Shown: positions 48,843-60,906, numbered from the stretch's first letter. The stretch is 64,000 nt of DNA from Cladocopium goreaui (GCA_947184155.2 CAMXCT020000446.1:964280-1028279); one strand, 5' to 3'. Program-made: numbers and translations. The notes: generated by a model not told the origin, from the letters alone.

Positions 48843-49600
48843 TTTCTGAAATTCAAAATGCGCGTCATATGCATGCTCCCTGGTTTTTCCGGGTAACGTG
48901 GCTCCTGGGGTCGCTGAAGTAGGGTCTCTGTTTCCGCAGGTGCGGGCCTCGCAAGCGATCTGGGAAAGTTATCGACAAAAAGCGCACAGGGCTGTAGCGA
49001 GAGCTCGGTTTGCACTTCAACATGTTAAAATAAACTGTGGGGATGGGAGCATTTTTGGAAGATGAGGTCGGAGAAATGTACGCGCCTTAGCGAGAGCTCG
49101 GTTTGCACTCCAAAATGTGCAAAAAGACTGAGGATGACTGAGGGGATCGGAGCAGCGCCGGATTTGTGTGGTCGAGTCCCCACTTGTCAGCGCTGCGCGA
49201 ACGTTGGTCGATTTGAAGTGTGAAGCGATGCGGGTTTGCGACTGGCTGTGACAAAACGCAATGGCACGGCTGCGCGCACCAAAGCGTAAGTGATGTTGCG
49301 ACGCTCCTGGCAAGCGGGCTTGCAGCTGGAGGTTGCTAGACGCATTGTAACAGCTGCGTGAAAAGTAGTTCTGGACCATAGTGCTATTCTTGTGCCATGC
49401 GGGATTGCAGCTGGAGGCTTCTAAACGCATTGCAAAAGCTGCGCGAAGAAAAAAACCTGGGTTACAAAAATACAAAAAAGAGCCAGCTGGGAGGCAGCTC
49501 AGAGCAGAAGTAGCCCAGATAGGCTGCTCAAAGAAGTAGCTGAGAGAAGAGGTGCCGAAGAAGTCGCTCAGTGAAGAAGTAGCTCAACAAAGAAAAGTAG
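48843..49600. other. Unassigned region with internal duplications
   Basis: GCGAGAGCTCGGTTTGCACT occurs at about 48996 and 49086, and TTGCAGCTGGAGGYT...CGCATTG at 49319 and 49393. A - strand frame of 152 codons (49475-49017) spans them but has no protein-like features. Confidence 0.45.
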
Positions 49601-49607
49601 CTCGCCC

Positions 49608-50335
49608 ATCCAGCCACCCATTCATCCATCCATTCATCCATCCATTCATCCATCCATTCATCCATCCATTCATCCATCCATTCATCCATCCATCCCTTCA
49701 TTCATCCCTTCATTCATAGGTTCATTGGTTCATTGATTCATGGATTCACTGATTCATTGGTTTCACTGATTCATTGGTTCATTGATTCACTGCTGAATCA
49801 GTGTTTCATTGGTTCATCGATTCACTGACTCATTGATTCATCAACACTCATTAACTCAGTCATTGATCCATTGGTTTATCGACTCGCTAGTTCACACGTG
49901 CATGGCCTCTATGACATGATTCGTTGATTCACTGAGTCATTGATTCACGGAGTCATCGTTTCATTGATTCGTCGGTTCATTGCTTCATGATTTCACTGAA
50001 TTAATGTTGATTCATTGAGTCATCTACTCACTACTTCATTCATTGCTTGATGCTATGGTTCATTCATTCACCGGCCCACTAAACCATTCATGCAATGGTT
50101 CATTGCTTCATTGTTTCATTGAACCATAGATTCATTGATTCACTGAATCATCGGTTCATTGATTCATTGATTCGTTGAATCACTGAATCAGTGATTCGTT
50201 GGCTATTGGCTGATTCATTGAGTGACTGCTTCGCCGCTTCATTGACTCATTGATTCACTGATTCAATGGTTCCTCAGGTCATTGATTCATTGGTTCATGC
50301 ACTTAGTTGTGCACGGATTCTTTCATGTCATTTCA
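49608..50335. repeat. TCCATCCATTCA and TTCATTGATTCACTGA repeat
   Basis: Regular CATCCATTCATC to 49710, then about 600 bases of shuffled GATTCATTG, GGTTCATTG and GATTCACTG units. Confidence 0.9.
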
Positions 50336-50699
50336 TTGGCATCTGAACCACCATTTCCTGATTCCTGATTCGTTGATGCATCTCACAACTTGAGTTCAAC
50401 CGCTCATGGTTTTTGCATTTCCAAAACATCCCTATATAGGCCATTGATTTCTTAAAACCATCTCTTATTTTCGATATTTTCGAAATTTTTGCTCCGGCGC
50501 GAACTGGGCACTATCTGGTATAGATACACATGACTTAGATAGATAGAGATATATATATATATGTGATATACATGTACATATGCATACCTGGTTTTTAATT
50601 ACATACCAGTAGTACCGCACAAGGCGGTGGCGAAAGTTTCAAAATCAGGAAACCTATAGGAGAGGTTGGTTGTTGTGAATCAGGGATGGCAGAGCGAAG

Positions 50700-51290
50700 C
50701 CACTGATGGACTGAAAGGTGCTTGATCTCTCTCACTCTTTCTATCTCTTTCTCTGACTATCTACCTACCTACCTATCTATTTTCTATGTATCTATCTATC
50801 TGTCGATCTAGCTATCTATCTCTCTCTTTCTCTCTTTCATCTCATTACCTATCTACCTATCTACCTATCTACCTATCTCCCTATCTCCCTATCTATCTAT
50901 CTATCTATCTCTCTCTCTCTCTCTCTCTTTCATCTGTCTATCTGTCTAGCTGTCTACCTGTCTATCTATTTATCTATCTATCTCTCTCTCTCTCTCTCTC
51001 TTTCATCGGTCTATCTGTCTAGCTGTCTACCTGTCTATCTATCTATCTATCTATCTGTCTGTCTGTCTACTTATCTATCTATGGTGCACCTACCTACCTA
51101 CCTACCAATCTATCTATCTATCTATGTATCTATCTATCTATCTATCTATCGATCTATCTCTCTCTCCCTCTCTCTCTTTCATCTGTCTATCTGTCTAGCT
51201 GTCTACCTGTCTATCTATCTGTCTATCTATCTATCTATCTATCTGTTTGTCTGTCTGTCTATCCGTTTACCTGTCTATCTAGGGTGCAGT
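50700..51290. repeat. CTAT/CTGT/CTAC tetranucleotide repeat
   Basis: Tetranucleotide runs with CT dinucleotide blocks. The block TCATCTGTCTATCTGTCTAGC recurs at about 50931, 51002 and 51179, showing longer-range duplication. Confidence 0.92.
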
Positions 51291-51945
51291 GTCATTCAGT
51301 CTAATGTAGTGTAGTGTGCTGTAGTGTAGTGTAGTGGAATGTAGTGGAAGGTAGTGTAGTGCAGTGTAATGTGGTGTAGTGTAGTGTAATTTAGTGTAGT
51401 GTAAATTAGTGTCGGGGAGGGTAACGGAGTGTAGTTGTAGTTGTAGTTGTAGTGTAGTGTAATGTAGTGAAGTGTAGTGGAAGGTAGTGTAGTGTAGTGT
51501 AATGCAGCGTAGTGGAGTGTAGTGTAGTGTCATGTAGTGTAGTGCAGTGTAATTTAGTGCAGTGGAGTGTAGTGGAGTGTAGTTGTGTAGTTGTAGTGTA
51601 GTGTAGTGGGATGTAGTGTAGTGCAATGTCGTGTAGTGAGTGGTGCGTAGTGGAGTGTAGGGGAGTGTAGTGAAATGTAGTTGTGTAGTTGTAGTTGTAC
51701 TGTTGTGGAGTGTAGTGTAGTGCAATGTAGTGAAGTGTAGTGGGAGCAGTGTAATGCAGTGTAATGTAGTGTAGTGTAGTGGAGTGTAATGCAATGTAAT
51801 GTAGTGTAATTGAGTGTAATTGAGTGCAGTGTAGTGTAGTGGAGTGTAGTTGTGTAGTTGCAGGTGTAGTTGTATTTTAGTGGAGGGTAGTGTAGTGTAA
51901 TGTAGTGAAGTGTAGTGGAAGATTGTGTAATGGAGTGCAGTGGTG
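51291..51945. repeat. (GTAGT)n pentanucleotide repeat, ~650 bp
   Basis: GTAGTGTAGTGTAATG units with GGA and TTG variants. The - strand frame is open for 171 codons (Thr/Leu/His/Tyr) only because of the repeat. Confidence 0.93.
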
Positions 51946-52587
51946 TCTATCTGTGTACCTGTCTATCTATCTATCAATCTATCTATCGATCTATCGATCC
52001 ATCCGAATCCATCCATTTACCGTGTACTGATACGATCCTCATATTCCTAAATTGAAACTTCAACAGTTCCTACAGCGTTAACACAACAGACTACAAACAC
52101 ATGACGAAATCTAGCACATCCCTCTGACGTGTCTCCCTCATGGTGTCGTTCCGCAGTGTGTTTTTTTCCAAGCAGCAACGGACAAGAATCTTCGGCCGGG
52201 CTTGCAATGAAGCACAAATGCTCGAGTGCATCATCGTGCAGTCAGAAAAGACATACACGCTGGCATGTGTCGTGGCCGCTGCGGTCAGAAGCGCTGCGTG
52301 CCGTCAGCAGTGCCGCGGTGCGCATCTCTGCATGTGTCCCGCTCTTCCCGACGGTAACGCCGCGGGCAGAAAAGCCACACGCGAGGTCACTGCCATCTCC
52401 GCCACGCAGGCACATCCGGCATCTGCGAGGCATCAGCTGGGTTGGCGCGCCACCCAGCAGCATTCGCCCGGGCAGCTTGCCGCTGTCGCATTTCAGGATG
52501 AATCCAATCAGGGTCGAAATAGCAACACTCGTCGAAAAGCTTCTATCTGTCTAGCCATCTATCTATCTATCTCATCTACCCAGCTGG

Positions 52588-52623
<36 letters not shown>

Positions 52624-52715
52624 ATCTAATTACCTATCTATCTACCTATCTACCTGTCTATCTCTCTCTCCCTTTCATCTGTCTAGCTGTCTACCTGTCT
52701 ATCTGTGTTGCAGTG
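51946..52715. other. CTAT repeats flanking a 400 bp GC-rich segment
   Basis: CTAT repeats at 51946-51995 and 52545-52710. Between them 52130-52540 is GC-richer and open in two + frames; neither was recognised. It may be part of the retroelement remnant that follows. Confidence 0.4.
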
Positions 52716-52719
52716 TCAT

Positions 52720-53440
52720 TCGGTGAAATTTTTTGGAATAGGTTGAGCAGCTGGGCACAGTTGTTGCAATGGTCCAATGTGGAATCCAGGCCAACAGCCA
52801 TGTTGGAACTATATATAGACTTTGCATTATATACAAAAACCATAGTACCCCTTCCAGTCAAACCTAAGGGAAAAAAATCAGCCAAATGCCAATATTATCT
52901 TGTTGATCAGAACTTGGAATATGCTGAAACTGAGTTTAAACTTTCACAGCAAAGTTTTACTTGGAACCGTATTGTTAACTGGACCCGTCACCACCAGTGT
53001 CCTATCTTCCCTGGTGAATGGGTCTCGCAATCAGGCGCCCTGAAGGATCTTGGAAATAGTTTTTGGGTCCCTGCTGTTAAACTGACTGCATCTTTAACCA
53101 CCGGTGCCCTGCCGTATCAAAAACTACATTCTATTTTTGTCACCCCAATGGGGAAAAAGAGGAAAATGTGTATGCCATTCCGTCCTTAGTGGACACACAG
53201 ATCGGCACCTATGTATCCACCCTGGGAGGATGCATTCATTTGCATTCGATCCGGCATCTGTCATTTTGCATCCGTGCATTCGACTGTCCCATGGTGTGTC
53301 TCGTCGTCACCCCTGAATTTGTTGTTTTTTGTTGGTTTTGTTTGTGTTTTTTAATTAATGATCACAATCATTGGTGGGGACTTTACGCGTAGCTGGTTGT
53401 CTCTACCGCTGTCACACGGCATTAAAGTCAAAGGCGGAAA
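52720..53440 (+). mobile_element. Non-LTR (LINE) retrotransposon remnant, 3' end
   Basis: From about 52720 to 53190 one frame reads FGEIFWNRLSSWAQLLQW, RPTAMLELYIDFALYTKT, FTWNRIVNWTRHHQCPIFPG and GALKDLGNSFWVPAVKLT, then stops at 53187-53189. This layout (a 'x-LELY-x-x-F' strand, a 'GR or W-x-R-x-x-NW' helix and a final 'SL-x-x-LG' segment) is like the C-terminal tails of dinoflagellate LINE open frames as I remember them. No reverse transcriptase is present, so it would be a 5'-truncated copy. After a short 3' segment and an A-rich end (53438-53445) the GTAGT repeat resumes. Confidence 0.4.
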
Positions 53441-53444
53441 AAAA

Positions 53445-53520
53445 TTCAGTGTTGTAGTGTGGTGTAGTGTAATTTAGTGTAGCGGAGTGTACTGGAGTGT
53501 CATGTACTGTAATGTAGTGT
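53445..53520. repeat. (GTAGT)n repeat, second tract
   Basis: Same motif as 51291-51945, resuming after the retroelement remnant. Confidence 0.85.
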
Positions 53521-53521
53521 G

Positions 53522-54480
53522 ACTTCGAAGTGTGCTTCGCGCCACAACGGCGTACACTTTTTCAACATCTGAACCTCCGAAAATGGTCCGACCCCTAGTG
53601 TTTTGGACATTTTGACTTCGAAATGTGCTTCGCGCCACAACGGCGTGCGCTTTTTCGACATCTGAACTTCCAAAAGTGGCGCGAACATGTGGTGTTTTGT
53701 ACATTTTGACTTGGAAATGTGCTTCGCGCCACAACGACGTGCACTTTTTCAACATCTCGACTTCCAAAAGTGGTCCGAACCCCTAGTGTTTTGTACATTT
53801 TGACTTCGAAATGTGCTTCGCGCCACAACAGCGTGCACTTTTTCGACATCGCAACTTCCAAAAGTGGTCCGAACCCCTGGTGCTTTGTACATTTTGACTT
53901 GGAAATGTGCTTCGCGCCACAACGGCGTGCACTTTTTTGACATCTCAACTTCCAAAAGTGGTCCGAGACCGCCAGTTTTTAACACTTTTGACTTCAAAAT
54001 GTGCTTCGCGCCACAACGGCGTGCACTTTTTCGACATCGCAACTTCCAAAAGTGGTCCGAACCCCTGGTGTTTTGTACATGTTGACTTGGAAATGTGCTT
54101 CGCGCCACAACGGCGTGCACTTTTTTGACATCTCAACTTCCAAAAGTGGTCCGAGACTGCATTTTTTAACACTTTTGACTTCGAAATGTGCTTTGCGCCG
54201 CAACGGCGTGCAATTTTTCATCGCTCCTGTGGCCAGCTGGCTCCGCACCCGCCGCTTTAGCGAGCCCACTTTTCGACCCTCCGGAGCCACAAATCATTGG
54301 AAAAACACAGTGTTTCGCGACTTTCCTACCTTTTCGCGCATCTGTATCTTCTGTCTTCTTACTCTTTCTCTTCTGATCTTCTCTCTTCCAATCTTCCTCT
54401 TCTCTCTGCCTCTGCCCTGCTCTGCTTTTCATCTCTCCATATTGTCGGAAGTTTGACTTCTAAACTTCCTTCGATAATGC
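53522..54480. repeat. 94 bp tandem repeat (TGCTTCGCGCCACAACGGCG family) with flank
   Basis: TGCTTCGCGCC starts at 53533, 53626, 53720, 53814, 53908, 54002, 54096 and 54189, spacing 93-94. Each unit ends near AACTTCCAAAAGTGGTCCGA. The flank 54240-54480 matches 37370-37560. The two strands both give long open frames that shift register from unit to unit (94 is not a multiple of three), so I do not call a gene. Confidence 0.93.
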
Positions 54481-54674
54481 GTACGTGTATGATTCAGATT
54501 CTATGTCTCAAAATATCAGCTAAAAGGTATTCTGTCCCACGTATTTTGTGTCATTCGACGGGCTGCGCAGATACGCGGAGCACTTGAGAAAACACAATGC
54601 GGCTGTGCGAATTCAATCTGCATGGGGCCCAGATGGATTTGCTGGTAGATCCTGTTGTGTTATGTTAGTGTATT

Positions 54675-55190
54675 ATGCATTCAGTTGAGCCAGTAAGAGA
54701 CATGTCAAACTACCAAAGCAACAACTTCACGCAATCTGTCTCACTGAGGGTTGGCATACATGTTGTATCAGAAGCGCAACCAGAAAAGAGTTGCTGCGAA
54801 AAGAGGAGTGCTGGTTCTTTTCGGGGTAAAACGGATGTTTTCAAGTTCATTCGTAGGAAATTGGATGTTGGCGACAGACCAGAACTGCATTCTCACGTAG
54901 AAACAACATCACAGAAGTGTAGGTGGAAGGTGACACGTAGGCACACAATTCATATGCCCTCAATTGCTCTCATACCAGTCTATATGAAACTATACAGAGC
55001 GTACAGAGCCCTAGAACTGTATAGGCCTGCAAATCCTGGACGGACATTTGCTGTGCAAAACTTTGAAACTCAGACAGTGGTGCCGATGTCAGGAGGAGGA
55101 AAGGAAAGTGCAGACCATGATGATGTACCAGCTTGGCCAAGACTGGTTCCAGGTGTGTGCACCTGGTCTCACGAGATCCCAGAACAGTAG
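54675..55190 (+). CDS. Unassigned open frame (171 codons)
   Basis: Open from an ATG to a TAG at 55188-55190; includes TDVFKFIRRKLDVGDRPE and NPGRTFAVQNFETQTVVPMS. Composition is neutral and no family was recognised. A GAGA run follows at 55240-55275. Could be a chance frame. Confidence 0.3.
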   Translation: MHSVEPVRDMSNYQSNNFTQSVSLRVGIHVVSEAQPEKSCCEKRSAGSFRGKTDVFKFIRRKLDVGDRPELHSHVETTSQKCRWKVTRRHTIHMPSIALIPVYMKLYRAYRALELYRPANPGRTFAVQNFETQTVVPMSGGGKESADHDDVPAWPRLVPGVCTWSHEIPEQ

Positions 55191-56300
55191 GACTTCACGG
55201 ACGTTTTTGCTATGATATCATTGATATCATTGATATCGGAGAGCGAGAGAGAGCGAGAGAGAGAGAGAGAGAGAAAGTATTGCCACAATTATGCATTATG
55301 TGCTGTACTTACACATGCAGATACTATTACTACCTAGACAACAACCGCATGAGGACGGCTGAAATTTGACACTGAGGGGGAGGAACATGGTCCTAATTCA
55401 CTGATTGTTTTGAAGGATCTCAAGTGCCTCGGCAGTGTTTTGAACCATCAACGGTTGGACGAATGTTGCAGATCACATGGATCAATATTTGGCAGTAGGA
55501 GATCCATTCAAGACTCTTGATGTTTGTGTGTTTGTGGCAGTGGTTTCAATCTTGGCTATTTGATGGCAGTACCAATTTGCGGACCAAACAGCCACAATTT
55601 GAACAGCTTGCGGAGGCATGTCTTAGGCAGGACACCTCAACCCGTAGATGCGACAAAACCAATACTCTATTGAGTCTATTGATTGCTTCCGGGCAGGCCA
55701 AAGCTCTCCGCCGTGTGGAAGTGCATGCTCTGTGGCCCAGTGCCTTTTTTTTTGGGGGGGTGTTCAGGATATAGAGCAATGATATGCCATGCAATGATAC
55801 TAGTGTTTTTATTATCATCAACATTATTCTTTAGACATTACCCTCTGGTAAATAAACATAGACCCTGAAATCACCATTTTTTAATGGAAACTAGTCTTCC
55901 AACCCCTATCTGCCAGGGTCTATGTTAATTTACCAGAGGGTACTACTCTATTCATTGTCATTGTCATCCGACGATTGATATCAGGCAGACCCCCAACTTC
56001 GGACCCGAGAGCTCCAAGGATCCCAAGGATCCCAATTGTGTTTGACCTGGTCGGTCTCCAAAAATTGGGCACTTCGCAGACTCCAAAGCTCTGAAATGGT
56101 TCACTTGATAGAATTTGTACTTATTTTTGAATATTTTTGAGGATGCTATGATTGAAATTGTCGATTTTTCATTGGATCGAGGGTGTACCCAATATTCAGA
56201 AACGGCTTAAATGGCCATTTGGATCCAGTCGGTTTAAGGTTGTTATTTGCAGCGTTCTAATGTAGCTATACGTATAGTTAGTGTTTTTTTGGGGGAAAGG
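55191..56300. other. Non-coding region with a foldback element
   Basis: Contains the GAGA run, an exon-like island at about 55660-55745 (SGQAKALRRVEVHALWPS) and the inverted repeat at 55839-55942. Confidence 0.35.
55839..55942. mobile_element. 104 bp foldback / MITE-like element
   Basis: 29 bp ends TACCCTCTGGTAAAT... and its inverse ...ATTTACCAGAGGGTA, with a single mismatch, around a 46-base centre. Both ends begin with TA, as expected for a Tc1/mariner-type target. Too small to code. Confidence 0.72.
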
Positions 56301-56328
56301 TGAGTTGCCTGCACCGGAGGTCTGCTCA

Positions 56329-56440
56329 CTGAGCATTGCAGAGCACCGGCGGAGGCACATGGACAGCTACCAGGCTGGACCCCCTGGAGATGCCTGGAGA
56401 TGCGACAAAACCACTGAGATCAAGCCGGAGATAGCCAGAG
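56329..56440 (+). CDS. Exon of unidentified gene
   Basis: After CACCGGAG: VCSLSIAEHRRRHMDSYQAG, then PPGDAWRCDKTTE. Good coding frame; the end is approximate. Confidence 0.45.
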
Positions 56441-57271
56441 TACACCAGCACGGGCTGCTAATTGCTGGGTTTCATGTTTGTGAAATTTGGCTCTTAGCAG
56501 CATCCAAATACACAACATATATATATATATAGATCAAATACTTGTTTTGTTTGTGCGTTTCACGGAAGAGTAAAAAACCTCGGCTTCGGCTGGCCATTCT
56601 GACCTTCCAGGTCTTGCAAGCGTCGCAAATTGCACGCATCTTCCGGCTAGCAGATAGCAAGCGGGACAGACCTCGCCGGCAACATGATTTTTGTTGCTCC
56701 GAGTTCTCTTGACTTTGCAACACGGCTCGTTTTCAAACCCATATGCAATAGATTGCAATAGCATCTAAGATCATGAGTCCACATTTAGCACAGATGTATA
56801 CTTGCAGCTGTAGACAATCGACATCACATAGGAGGGTCCTGGGAAGAGCTTCACCATCAAAGTATCGTTTAAAGTCAGACAGGAAATTCAAAAGTGGAAG
56901 GCATGCGCTCATTTTTTGGGGTTCAACCGTTCAACCAGACATTGGGGCTAGCGGCAGACTGTTCAGTCGTGATTCCAAGGATGATCCATGATGATCCACA
57001 AGATTCCACAAGTAGCCCAAAGGATATGGATATGAAGGTTATATTCTGCGTGCGCCAACCAGGACATCATTTTCGTTGCTCCCAAACACATACACGAGGC
57101 TTCGGGATTGACGAGGGATGGCCAGGCCTAGGCTATGATTCCTTATATTATTATATTCCTTGTTTGTGATTTTGGTTCACCCTACCTGGAAATTATATGA
57201 AATTCATTGAAATTATGTTCGCATATGTCAGCTCTCCTAAGGCTTTAGAATGCTTTAGATGAACAGATGGG

Positions 57272-57412
57272 CAGATGGCAGATGCTGCCACAGAGGCCGG
57301 TCCAGGGAGCCCAGGCGCTCGACGCCAGGATGTCTTGGACTACTACTCCAAGATCATGCAGTTCCGTGGCATTCAGAACCCACCTGGCCGCTTTCAGGAT
57401 GGGATCTTGAAG
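57272..57412 (+). CDS. Exon of unidentified gene, possibly a start exon
   Basis: ATG at 57274 begins MADAATEAGPGSPGARRQDV, then LDYYSKIMQFRGIQNPPGRF. The polar, Ala/Gly-rich start would suit an N-terminus, but the frame is also open upstream. No family recognised. Confidence 0.5.
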
Positions 57413-57566
57413 ATCTTATGATTCTTATGTGACTTATGTGGATATGGTGTGGATATGGTGTCGATATATGTCGATATGGTGTGGATATGGTGTGGATATG
57501 GTCTATACCCTGCCGTTGATTGCTACAAGCTTCTGGTGACCTATCTTTTCGATGATATTTTTTCAG

Positions 57567-57702
57567 AGGGCCTCTAGCAATGTGGCAGGTCGTGGTTCCT
57601 GAGAACATGGACATGAAGGACAAGTTCTCTCTCACCCAGGCAGCTCTGTACTGGGATTTTATTGTGATATTAGACTGCTTGGCCAAGGCCCTCAAGCCAT
57701 AA
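57567..57702 (+). CDS. Exon of unidentified gene
   Basis: After TTTTTTCAG: PLAMWQVVVPENMDMKDKFS, then LTQAALYWDF, IVILDCLAKALKP and a TAA, with a possible GC donor earlier (GCCAAG|GCCCTC). Convincing coding text. Confidence 0.52.
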
Positions 57703-58201
57703 TATTGCGCTTCGCTGATTGCTGCTGTCACGCTTTCTCAATGTTAAGGCCTGTGGATACCTTTGGCAAGTATCATGCGGAGTAGAAGACTCCCCAGACT
57801 CAAGCCTGCGAACTGAAACCAGACCCAACATTTTGGAAAAACATGACAATACTTGGTGAGTGCAAGAGTGTGTTTCACGACGTTTCACGCAAAGTTGAAA
57901 GCTTCAGAACTGAGAGAACATGAGGGCATCTCTGGTCCACCAAGATGAAACTGATTCAGAAGTGTCGAATCAAACCTCGTTGCTACACTGCTGACGCAGC
58001 CAACTGCTGTCTGCAGGCTTTGTTGTGTTCGCCCAAGGCAGGTTGATGGCCCCCAATGGGTAGGACCCCAGCCGCCCAAAAAAGACATGCAGATGTTGTA
58101 AGAAATTGCAGGTGAGGTCTACCCATTTCATTTGGTGTTGCTGTAAAGAGGCATTATTTTGGTCGAGAAGGCTTGCATGAGCCACACAGCGCATACCTGG
58201 C

Positions 58202-58402
58202 TTGAAGGCTTTGAAGCGAATTGGCCGTTTGGTGAGAAACCGGATGGCCATGCTGATTCCAGAGGCAGGGAACCTGGAGGAATATGAGGCATCAGGTTCT
58301 CGTGGTACTGTGGTTTTCAGGGCATCACAACTGGTGGATGGCGCTTGTGGAGACCAAGCTTCTGGCGCATGGATTCTCGAATGCACACGTTTGAAAGACT
58401 AG
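58202..58402 (+). CDS. Exon of unidentified gene, may contain the stop
   Basis: ALKRIGRLVRNRMAMLIPEA, then NLEEYEASGSRGTVVFRASQ and LVDGACGDQASGAWILEC, ending in a TAG. A second + frame is open for the first part and the - strand for all of it, so strand choice is moderate. Confidence 0.42.
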   Translation: MKALKRIGRLVRNRMAMLIPEAGNLEEYEASGSRGTVVFRASQLVDGACGDQASGAWILECTRLKD

Positions 58403-59220
58403 TCGACCAGTTTTGACAAGTCCCATTTCCATGACCCATTCAAGGAACATGGAGGAGGGTAAGACAGAGAGTTGGACACTCTAATTCCATTTTCAAAGAG
58501 TAGCGCAGTAGCTGACCATCAATGCCTGGTGTAACTTGATATGATTCTGGAGCATCTTGCATAAAGCGTTTCATCTCGACACGTGAGCGCAGTGTTCGCT
58601 GTGGAGAGGTCGTTACACACTTAGAAGCCAAACTCAGCAACACTCTTAGGCCGGGTTGCTGCAGAGACCCGGACTATACAGACATAACCACACTTCATTG
58701 ATTGATCCATTTTGGTATAAGAATATGTCTGTATATATATATGCATTATATATAAAATATTATATATAATTATATATATATATATTACTGATCTTGTTCT
58801 CAAGCAGCCTGGAAATGCTGGTAGCAGTAATTCTTGTACACCTCTTTTGATCATGGTAGTGATGGCTGTGATCTGAATGGTGATGATGTTGTTGGTTGCC
58901 AGTGGTGTTTCAACCAGCCAGACATTAACAAACCTAAACATCCTGAACCACATACACACACATATATATATAATACATAAATATAGAAGATACGCATATA
59001 AATACGCATATAAATATGAATATAAACATGAAAATAAACATGAATATAAATATGATCATAATTATAAGAATATATAAATCTATATAAATATGATAAATAC
59101 AATATAGACAATATATATATATATATAATACATAGTATGTAACCCAACCCTTTCGGAGGATAGTCTTCTTTTTGTATAGTATAGTGTAGCACCCACAAGT
59201 CTGAGTTTCTCCCTGTCCAG

Positions 59221-59338
59221 GCTGCCGTTGATTGGGCCCAGTGCCCGCAACATGTCACTGCTGAGCTCCAAGTCCAACGGCAAGGCGACGGGCCCCAGCA
59301 ACTTCACAGGGCGGACTCGCAACACACTTTGGAGAACA
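59221..59338 (+). CDS. Exon of unidentified gene
   Basis: After CCTGTCCAG: LPLIGPSARNMSLLSSKSNG, then KATGPSNFTGRTRNTLW. Ser/Asn/Gly-rich. A second + frame is also open. Confidence 0.38.
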
Positions 59339-59672
59339 AAGGTGATAGAAATCCTATGAAAGCACAGAAAATAACTGATGGGACAATCAGAATATATCAG
59401 AATCATCTATCAATCTATACAGTTCGATACTATTTGGAGAGATTTCTGTTGCCAGGCTCGATGTTTGGAGGGTGACTAGTTTTTTGACAGCTGCTGTGAG
59501 AAGTTCTGTCCTTGTTGGACATGATGATTACCCCAAGTTCTGCCATCGCCACACATCATTTTGCGAGTGAAAAGGCACCTGAAAAATTGATGAAGCTTGT
59601 AAATCTTTGGAAGGGAACCTGACCCAAGATTGGCGATTTGGGCGCTGAATAGCATCCATTCTGATTTTCTCG

Positions 59673-59768
59673 ATGAACCTCAGCTTCCGTGCCGCTGCTC
59701 AGAAACTGGCGCAAATGGCAGAGCTGCCCATTGGACCGTGGGCTGTGGACATCTATGACGAGGACCAA
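59673..59768 (+). CDS. Exon of unidentified gene
   Basis: MNLSFRAAAQKLAQMAELPI, then GPWAVDIYDEDQ; the overlapping frame takes over with TKGLAAAAARECVEATNQQ, so a splice junction or small intron may lie near 59768. Confidence 0.4.
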
Positions 59769-60546
59769 GGGGTTGGCCGCAGCTGCAGCCCGGGAATGTG
59801 TGGAAGCCACCAATCAGCAAAGATCACTTCTATTGCTGACAACGATGACAAACCCATCATTGTATGAAGGTCAGAGGTCAGAGTATGTCAGAGCATCTCT
59901 TTTCGCTGCAAGATCATGTTCAAGTGATCAAGTGACAGGACCGGTTCAGTGCCTGGCAGCATGTGTCAGCAAGATTGAACAAGCACTGACTGGAGTGGTC
60001 TTGAAATTTTGGAGGATCCGTTTTGCAGGTGATAGAAAGCAGTTTCCGCTAAAACTAAAACTTCACGCTCAGGCTTGGATGGTTGAATGCAGCAATCAGA
60101 TGTTCCTCTCGATGGGCAACCCCCCCTTTTTTGAGCCATACCTAAGTGCCCACCGTTTGCGAGGATGAGTTTTACAACTCCTTGGCTGGACTTGTGGTGA
60201 AGCATCCTGAGGTTCGTGATACTCGTATTTGTTGAAAACTTGGCCCAGTGCCTCACGGTTTGATAAGGAGTGTGATTTCTCATAACCACCAGACAACAGA
60301 CTTTTGCAGAATCTTCATACATGAGCATCCTAGTTCGTAGCTGGTTCGCAGCCCTTGGTTTTCTACAACGGTGATTATCACTGTTTTTGTTGCTGCTTTT
60401 TAAACACACAAAGAAGACCCAGTGCTGTTAGATCCCTTGTGATTACTTAACCACATCATTGACATATCATACCCAACATTACCCAACACTACCCAGCTAT
60501 ATTTTCCGTGGCATGGCTCATGGAGTTGTCAAAGTCTAAAGGTCAG

Positions 60547-60659
60547 AACTTGGCTCTTTAAGATCGACGATGAGCGAAGTTCCCGGGGCACAGCATACAT
60601 CGACCTGCTAAAGATGCAGCAGGTGCATCGGTGCCACAGCAAGGATGTGGCTATCTGCA
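60547..60659 (+). CDS. Exon of unidentified gene
   Basis: After AAAGGTCAG: TWLFKIDDERSSRGTAYIDL, then LKMQQVHRCHSKDVAIC, before GTGTAGC. Strong coding signal and good boundaries. Confidence 0.55.
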
Positions 60660-60754
60660 GTGTAGCTATATTTAAAATTCATTAAAATTCCTGAATATGA
60701 TTGTTACATCATGTTATGTCTATAGGTTGTCTATAGGCTGTCTATCGTGATATG

Positions 60755-60906
60755 ATGTGATATGATGTGACCTGATGTGATATGATGTGTTATGATGTGA
60801 TATGATGTGTTATGATGTGATATGATGTGATATGGTGTGATATGATGTGATATGATGTGACATGATGTGTTATGATGTGATATGATGTGATATGATGTGA
60901 TATGAT
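60755..60906. repeat. 10 bp TGATATGATG repeat
   Basis: About fifteen units of TGATATGATG with CATATG and TTATG variants. Confidence 0.93.

Noticed and set aside
51279..51794. 171-codon - strand frame
   Set aside because: Complement of the GTAGT repeat; no coding features.
52140..53189. Single 349-codon protein
   Set aside because: The frame crosses CTAT and CT simple repeats and joins unrelated text; only the last ~150 codons look protein-like and are listed as a retroelement remnant.
53749..54456. Several 100-150 codon frames on both strands in the 94 bp repeat
   Set aside because: All three frames are used in turn because the unit is not a multiple of three; typical of a repeat, not of a protein.
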